DNA from: Ophioderma brevispina
Lineage: Eukaryota > Echinodermata > Ophiuroidea > Amphilepidida > Ophiodermatidae
DNA: 64,000 nucleotides
Reading direction: 5' to 3'
NCBI GenBank assembly: GCA_023653785.1
Contig: JAMKCH010007088.1
Coordinates: 31,347 to 95,346, forward strand
A program made the translations under genes and the position numbers. This document shows positions 57,597-64,000 of this stretch, one piece after another (position 1 is the first letter of the stretch; the number at the start of each line of letters is the position of its first letter). Below the pieces are notes generated by a model, which was not told the DNA's origin, searched no databases, and worked only from the letters and a program-made list of their open reading frames with translations.

Positions 57597-58009
57597 TTTG
57601 GCAGTTCAGTTGTATGGTTAGGTATAATTGTAATCCTTTGTTACCTATTTGAAATGACGTAAAGAACCAGCGACTTTTGGGACTTGCTCAAAATTAAAAT
57701 ATGATTGGCTGGAAAATAACATTATTAAATTTCTTTCTTTATTAGAACCAAGTTTCAATGAATTGGTTGAGTGAAATGATGATTTTATAGCAATTTTTCT
57801 GCGGGAGCATAATAGCCGATATCCTACTGTATCAAGGATGGCAGGTAAGGAAAACATAGACGTAGACTGAATATTGCTATCATATTGGGTTAGCATCCTA
57901 TAATCACATCATTTAATATTAAATGGTGGAAGTCAAATATTTGGGCTTATCAATGAAATGATATTGTTGCGCATCCACCAACTTGCCTTGTTTATGATGG
58001 GTCTCATAC
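57597..58009. other. Unannotated
   Basis: No feature recognised. Confidence 0.5.
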
Positions 58010-58296
58010 ATAGGGTTTTTGAGTCATCCCCACAATGCAAAGCTTTGGGAAATTTCACCTCACTGGGTCATGTGATCACTATAAAAATGCTATTCTTAAC
58101 ACATAAAAACCCTGATTTAACGCTCATTTTAGCCCACAAAGCGTTTTTTTGCATGATTATGAATTCCTTGGGGGTTCTAAACCTTTTGGAAACCCTTTTT
58201 TATCCCTAAGTATGACATGTGTTCAGTACATTACGGTAAGTGCAAATTGCTATGCATCATGGATTTGATTTCAAACAAACCCCCTCTGGTTCTCAT
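58010..58296 (+). repeat. Dispersed repeat family J, copy 2
   Basis: This pairs with 33350-33645 (CACAATGCAAAGCTTTGGGA, GGTCATGTGATCACT, CACATAAAAACCCTGATTTA, TAGCCCACAAAG, TATCCCTAAGTATGACATGT, CCCTCTGGTTCT). No terminal inverted repeats were seen. Confidence 0.75.
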
Positions 58297-59149
58297 ACAA
58301 GTTGTCACTGAAAAGGGCTCTCTTTCAATGGAGAAGTTTCTTGGATAGACATATGACTTTTTACCTGTTTCAGTGAAAAATAAATACAAGAGGAAATGGT
58401 CACAAGGACGTTGGAAAAATATAGAACAAAAAGATATCCTGACAAACTAGATTTTCAACTAAGAAAAACTTTTTGTATATACAATATGCTTGCATACTGT
58501 ACTTATTTCTGGTGATTGGATTCACTCCAGTGCCCTTTGGTGAAATGAGATATTTCAACAGTGGCTATCTCATTGGTTTATGTATATTTTGTTTGCGTAA
58601 CTGTTATGAGATATTAGTAGTTTCACGCAGCTGTGGATCAGTTTGTCGTAATGTTCATGATGTAATAAAGTCAACACATATTCCAACAGGGTTGGGTTAT
58701 TTTGGTTTATTTTTCATTGCATGTAAAGTTTTATTGCTGTGTTTTACTCAAATGTAGTTTAATACAGGAGTCAATTGGTACTTGAACCACTTAAGCCTTT
58801 ATCTCAATTCTCCACAACCAGCATGACAACAGTAGCTATGATTTTGATGTGGGGGCATAAATCCCATCTGAACCAACAGAAACGGGTGGTCCATGGGTGA
58901 ATCCCCCAGAAATTTTCTGGGTTCTATATGCTTCAAAATTGTCTTCTGGCTGGCTATTCTTTTCTCACAGATTTTGGAAAATTTTACTGTCACAATCACA
59001 AAACACGCTAGTAAACTTTAACTATACTTTGCAGCAATCCGCCTGCATTTCAGATCTGAATGCCTTCAAGTGAACCAATGGGTCGTCTCACTAGACGAAA
59101 TCAATATAATCCAAATTTACTTCCTCCTTCCAAGAATCAATCTCTCTCC
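58297..59149. other. Unannotated
   Basis: A 94-codon hydrophobic frame at 58473-58757 has no recognised family and no supporting context. Confidence 0.4.
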
Positions 59150-59413
59150 CACTCTCACACACACGCGCGCGCACCCACACACACACACGCACACACACAA
59201 GCACCCCCCCCACACACACACACACCACCCTCACTCACTTCACTCACTCACTCACTCACTCCTCTCACAACTCACTCCTCACTCTCACACACACACACAC
59301 ACACACGCTCTCCTCTCTCCTCCCCTTCCCTCTCTCTCTCTCCTCCCTCTCTCCTCCTCCCCCCTCTCTCTCTCTCCTCCTCCCCCTCTCTCACACCTCT
59401 CATATCTCTCTGT
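59150..59413 (+). repeat. Compound microsatellite (CA)n, (CACT)n, (CT)n
   Basis: ACACACACGCGCGCG and CACACACA tracts (59156-59225) run into CACTCACTCACT (about 59231-59262), a second (CA)n (59285-59307) and CTCTCTCC-type pyrimidine sequence to about 59413. Frames across it encode only His, Thr, Ser, Pro or Leu repeats and are artefacts. Confidence 0.95.
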
Positions 59414-60189
59414 GCTGATATTTCTCTCAAGATATTGATAAGATTCAGAGCACTTAGTTAGCCTGGCTGCAGACAGGTCTCCTCCCATTACCTGCTGTCT
59501 AGGAGCATTTGGCATGATCACTGTTGATAGAAATTTGTCATGGAACACAGCTAATGGAACTCACTCCTATTTGGTCGGTAAAAGGCAAAACATGTTGTCA
59601 GTATTGTGCTCTTTTGAGTTGAATGTTCTTCTTCGAAGTATGAAATGGGTAGGATTTTTGTTCAAACATGAATCCTTGAATTTCATTGTGGGAAGTGAAA
59701 GGTTCTCTTGGGAACATTTTGTTGGAAAAAAAAGCTGAACAAAAAGCTAAGAAAAATGTCTATGCACTATGTTAGAATGACATTTTTCTGGATTTGAGAG
59801 TTTTGAATTGCACGATCCCTGAGTATTTGATGTTAAAAAACAAAAGAACTGGCCTAACACCAAGCATCAACTTAAAGATGAAGAAGAAGAAATAAATCAA
59901 AGAATTAATAAATACATAAAGATGAAGTATGGCACGAAAGTGGATATTGTATTGTCATATTGCTCGGGATGAACTCTTTGTCACATTCAGCACTTTGTGC
60001 TCACTTTTTGTGAAGATCCCTCCCCTTGATTTAAGAGCCATGAAACATGAGACTTTTCAAGTTGGATCACTTTCCATTGGCCAAATTTTAAGTACAAAAT
60101 CCACAACACCACTCTATTGGCTAGGCCTACAACAATGATTTTGACAAAAGCTTAAAAGATGTGCCTGTAAAGTGAAGCCTGCAAAAACC
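59414..60189. other. Unannotated
   Basis: No feature recognised. Confidence 0.5.
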
Positions 60190-60540
60190 TTATAGGAGGC
60201 TGGTCCGATTTAAGTATATAAGTTTTCACTGATAGAGGGCTTCAAACCCAAACTCGATCTGTAAAGTTTCCGCCGATATTTCAACTCACGTTTTGATGTG
60301 AGAGCTACAAACAGGCGATTTATAAGCCCCATAGATTACTGAGTAAAATTAATATGGGTTGACCAAAATGGGCATAGTTTTGCTCATAACATCCAAACCA
60401 AACATCAGTTTAGCCCTAAGATTTCACGGGTAAATGAGAAAAATAGTAGCTTTTCTTCTGATAACAAAATTTCGAACCACTTCGGTAAATCGGGGGGGTC
60501 CCTGGGGACGAGCTATTGAGCGATCAGCCTGGACCTTTAA
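60190..60540 (-). mobile_element. MITE family E, copy 2 (about 351 bp), reverse orientation
   Basis: This is the reverse complement of 45218-45574. Its outer right end, GCCTGGACCTTTAA, corresponds to the TTAAAGGTCCATGG end of copy 1. The left end is eroded (TTATAGGAGGCTGGTCCGAT). No coding sequence. Confidence 0.75.
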
Positions 60541-63290
60541 AAGCAGGCGATAAGCAAATTCTGGAAAAGCTTAAAAACGGTGATAGTCAATTCTGACACA
60601 GCTAAAAAATACACTAAAATGTACTTACACCTATGGCTGTGGAACGATAAAAATCATTCACACTAAACATGTTTATGTCCATTTTACTCGTGCAATTTCT
60701 GACTGCAACATATAGTCGACTGCCAAGCAATAAACCGCATGCTTTTCCCTTGGGGTTGCTTTGCGTGAAATGAGTTGATTTAACTGATGCATGGAGCCCT
60801 GTATGATGTGCCTACATAGGATCATCATTATTTCATGCAATTGGATCCGTCATTGCACTGGGCATCTTCGTTCCCAGGGGAAGGTGCTTGGATTTTGGTC
60901 GGTAATGCTGACGTACTTGTGCAGTTGCAGGACTACTTTCTACATGGTCTATCTCATATACATATCGTAATATAATAAAGTTCTAGGCTTGCTGGGATTG
61001 TCAAATTGGGGTTGTTGATACAAATAGGACTTATGAAACCTAACCTTTGGCAAAATAAAACCCTATGAGCGGTAATTTTTCTAAAAGTAGAACTAAATGT
61101 GTTTTTCTTATATGGTTTTTTAAAGCTGTATTTGGTTATTCACGTATTTGAAAACCGGTCCCACTAGGGTGTAAATTTACTGTAAATTAGTCCTTTTGGG
61201 TTTATTTAAATCTTCACCAAAAGCTTGTGTAGTTTTCTTAAAAAATAAATGCTCCTGTTCTTGCAAGTAAATTGGCAAATGCCAAACTAAACTACTTCTT
61301 TTGGTTAAAATCCTTTGAAGGACTGCATGCATGATAATATTCTTTTCTTTGAGGCCTGACTTGTTGTAAATGCAACTAATGACAAGTAAGTCAACATGAA
61401 TTTGTCTTTTCATGAAGTTAAATGTTGAATTATGCTCTAGAAACCAACTTTTTTTTTTCCATTTGAGTATGTGGAACATTAAATTTCCTCAATATTATTG
61501 ACATTTATAATGACATTAGCAAATTTGGTGATAAAAAAAAAACAGTTTTTAAGATTTAGTCACTTGAGGCAGAATGTCACAAATCTAAGATGTGCTGCCT
61601 GTAACAGTAACCGCACCGTTCCATATGGCAATCATGCCAACTATTTTTTCTTTTTTGATGATGGGAAAAATATATAACTATTGATAACAAATAATATACT
61701 GAGTTGAGATTTTTTCAGGGTAGGCTTAACTGGATTGTTTAATTTTAATTAGAAGCAGACTTAGTATGCAGAAAGATGGCAATAATGGTTAGGCCTATTT
61801 GAATTACATTTGATTGGGTTGCAGATATTGTAAGATTGCATGTCTAGTTTGTTGGATTAATTGCTGATTTTTACATAAACAAGTGAAATTCAAACGTTTT
61901 AAAATTTCGAATAGTAAACAATTGCTTGTGTTTGTATATGTGAATATGTCTAGTGTGATGTGTGGTTTGGATATGTGCGTGTGATGTGTGTGTGTATGTG
62001 CATGTGTTTTTGGTGATGTGTATTTAACTTTGCTTTTATTTACAGGTGCGTTTCGTAATTTCAGCACCTCTGTTTTTATCATTGATCACTAGATATCCTT
62101 GAGAAAGCTTTTATTTACTCAAATTGTGAGCTGCTCCTGGTCTTGCGTTTTTTGTGTTATGCAGTAAAAAAAAAAATGCTTGTTAATCCCAACGGTCCCA
62201 TAGGCTACGGTGTCTGTAATTATCTTTCCGTTTACGGACAGAATACAAAATTGCGATTTCCTTACAGATGCGCCCGAATTTGCACGTAGATTGGGCTCAC
62301 TAGATTGACTAATGTTAACGGTTTCAGATGATATAAATCTCATCCTTTTTTTAGGCAGCCGGGGGGATGAGGAGGTGGATCACAACATGCCCCTTTAGAG
62401 TTTACTATCTACTGAAGATAGCAATTCCCATTGGTGTAGGTCTGTGGAAATCCTGCAAATATTCATACGAGAAATCTAAGTATAGACAGGTGTTTACTCC
62501 AAATATTTTGAATGCTGGGCCCCAGCCTCTTATTAACGCGCATTTTTAAAAGGCTTCTCCATCGGGGTTGAATTTTTTCTTAGCATCAATTTTATCTGTT
62601 ACAAGGAAATAGGCAATCTTCACAACATGGATTTGTCTTGTGGGTTTGCACTTTACTATCAAGCACAATGGGACATGAATGTAATCCATTGCTTGGAAGG
62701 CAATATGAAACTTAAAATGCCATTCAGTCTACATGAATCTGAAGTCACATTGCACTTAAGGATTAGGCCAAGAAAAAAAAAAACCCAGTTTTTCTCAGAA
62801 GACTGCACATTTTGTTTAAATTGGTAATTTTAAAAAAAGGCAATTTGGGTTTTTTTTAAAGGTTTTTTGCTACATTGAAATTTTTTGAAAGAAAAAAATC
62901 CAAAAAATGAAAAATGGGTGAAAAATGCAATAATTTTTTTTTAAATCCCTCATTAGCATTTTTCTAGAAAACTCATTTCACATTTGCATTTTTCACATCT
63001 ATTCTGAGACAACTTGTTTTTTTTTTTTGGGGGGGGGGGGGCCTTAGATCAGTAGATCACATTGTCTTTCCAACCCCTGGATGTTACTTTCTTTGGGGAG
63101 TGTATTTGTTCTATGGAACTATGGGTGAAAGTGCCTTTGGAATGTCGTATTTATCTATCTAGTCCTCATTTTACTTGTTAATGTCTGTCAGAGGGTAGGA
63201 TGGAAGAGCCATGCGCAATTTGTACAATTTGTTCATGGTAACTTCTGAATTAATTTTTGAGCTGTGGGCAACTGGGCACCAGGTTTGCTT
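60541..63290. other. Unannotated, with one reversed minisatellite motif and low-complexity runs
   Basis: CTATCTACTGAAGATAGCAA at about 62402-62421 is a single minus-strand-like copy of the 41-42 kb motif. GT-rich sequence lies at 61970-62010 (TGTGTATGTGCATGTG). A T12-G13 junction is at about 63017-63041. An inverted pair TGAAAAATGCA / TGCATTTTTCACA lies at 62918-62995. No gene is supported. Confidence 0.45.
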
Positions 63291-63328
63291 TCGTAGTGTA
63301 TCTGTGGTCTCGTAGTGTATCTGTGGTC
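63291..63328 (+). repeat. Exact 19-bp tandem duplication
   Basis: TCGTAGTGTATCTGTGGTC occurs twice, back to back, without a mismatch. Confidence 0.95.
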
Positions 63329-63598
63329 AACATCGGTATTGTGCTTGTTCTTTGATAAACATATGACCTCAACTAATTGCCTCCTGTTTCCACATACTTG
63401 CGCACTTTTTCATGGCACTTGGAGGTAATGGTCCATGGAAGTGTCCCCAAGCTACCCCTTTAACTTAATCTAGAGGTCATGGCCCCTAAGTGTCAGAATT
63501 ATGACATTGTGTGGTCTAGCCTCATGTTCTTATGAATTTTATGGGGGGCTCCACTTGCCTGCGTGGTCCTTGGGTATTGCCCACATGTATGCCGTCTT

Positions 63599-63645
63599 CA
63601 AGAGTGGGGTCCATCAAGAGTGGGGTCATCAAGAGTGGGGTCAAA
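63599..63645 (+). repeat. Short tandem repeat, CAAGAGTGGGGTCAT, three copies
   Basis: CAAGAGTGGGGTCCAT, CAAGAGTGGGGTCAT and CAAGAGTGGGGTCAA lie head to tail at a 15-16 bp period. Confidence 0.95.
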
Positions 63646-63789
63646 GGTCTCTAAGGATTGTTACAAGTCATGGCCCAAAAATGGTGAATCTTGTTGACCT
63701 TTGTCACCATTCACAAACCCCTCCCCTTCCCCTCTTCCTTTTTGTCCTCGCTGAACTTTGTTCGGCAAGAGCTTAGTACTCACTTTTCT

Positions 63790-63871
63790 TCGCCGTCTGT
63801 CTGTCCGTCTGTCTGTTCTGTCTGTCCTGTCTGTCTGTCTTGCTGTCTCATGCTGTCTGTCTGCCTGACGT
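63790..63871 (+). repeat. (CTGT)n microsatellite, imperfect
   Basis: CTGTCTGTCCGTCTGTCTGT and similar tetranucleotide steps occupy about 80 bp, with interruptions by TTCTGT and TCATGCTG. Confidence 0.95.
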
Positions 63872-64000
63872 CCGGGTTCACGGGCTTGTGTACGACATTT
63901 ATCTGGAGTTCCGTAAGGGCTATGATGATGTTAACTTGGTGGAAGAAGCGGGGCCACGAGTTCTCGACCTGATTGATTTTTGGCATAAATAAAATGCCAT
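63872..64000. other. Unannotated window end
   Basis: Nothing recognised except a small palindrome, TGGCATAAATAAAATGCCA, at the very end. Confidence 0.5.

Noticed and set aside
59060..59548. His/Thr/Ser/Leu-rich frames in several readings
   Set aside because: They are direct translations of (CA)n, (CACT)n and (CT)n microsatellites.
1..64000. A prokaryotic-style gene system (operon, defence island, phage)
   Set aside because: Coding density, repeat content and base composition are those of animal non-coding DNA. No operon-like gene strings exist.

Overview
This window looks like nuclear DNA of a multicellular animal. It is AT-rich, has no dense coding, and carries many short inverted-repeat transposons, tRNA-derived sequences, satellites, microsatellites and long G or C runs. 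The palindrome TAGGCCTA occurs at least nine times and several MITEs (short non-autonomous DNA transposons) end in TTAAAG. From memory, this suggests a marine invertebrate deuterostome such as an echinoderm or hemichordate, but no sequence here proves the taxon. I found no confident protein-coding gene, rRNA or functional tRNA. The window is probably intergenic or intronic, and its content is almost all repeats.

Layout. 0-6 kb: a long-arm fold-back element (367-1823), a MITE, an orphan satellite monomer, and one copy of a dispersed repeat whose edge holds a 67-codon protein-like ORF. 6-12 kb: a strongly G-skewed block ending in a C27 run, a decayed MITE, then the second, inverted copy of the dispersed repeat (10370-11146). 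12-19 kb: three related fold-back elements, a second copy of the first MITE, a 95-bp satellite array of about 24 units (13477-15794) and an hAT-like element. 19-26 kb: G-rich tandem units, dispersed repeats, a SINE-like tRNA-derived sequence and a 790-bp element with GGGCC ends. 27.2-30.3 kb: a 1.55-kb segment in two tandem copies, each with a 76-nt tRNA-like core between inverted arms.

30-40 kb: sparse dispersed repeats. 40.8-42.3 kb: a decayed minisatellite built on a near-palindromic motif (CTATCTTCAGTAGATAG) and split by a 557-bp MITE. 39-60.5 kb: several unrelated MITE families that share TTAAAG-type ends, a fold-back element, a pogo/Tigger-like MITE, and an element carrying five perfect DR1 nuclear-receptor sites at 20-bp spacing. 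59-64 kb: microsatellites and short tandem duplications.

No genes here can be shown to work together. The most interesting signals are the DR1 array, the shared end grammar of the TTAA MITEs, the tRNA-cored fold-backs, and the split minisatellite whose motif also occurs alone at 43, 46 and 62 kb. All similarities were found by eye. Boundaries are good to a few bases where terminal repeats are clear and to tens of bases elsewhere.
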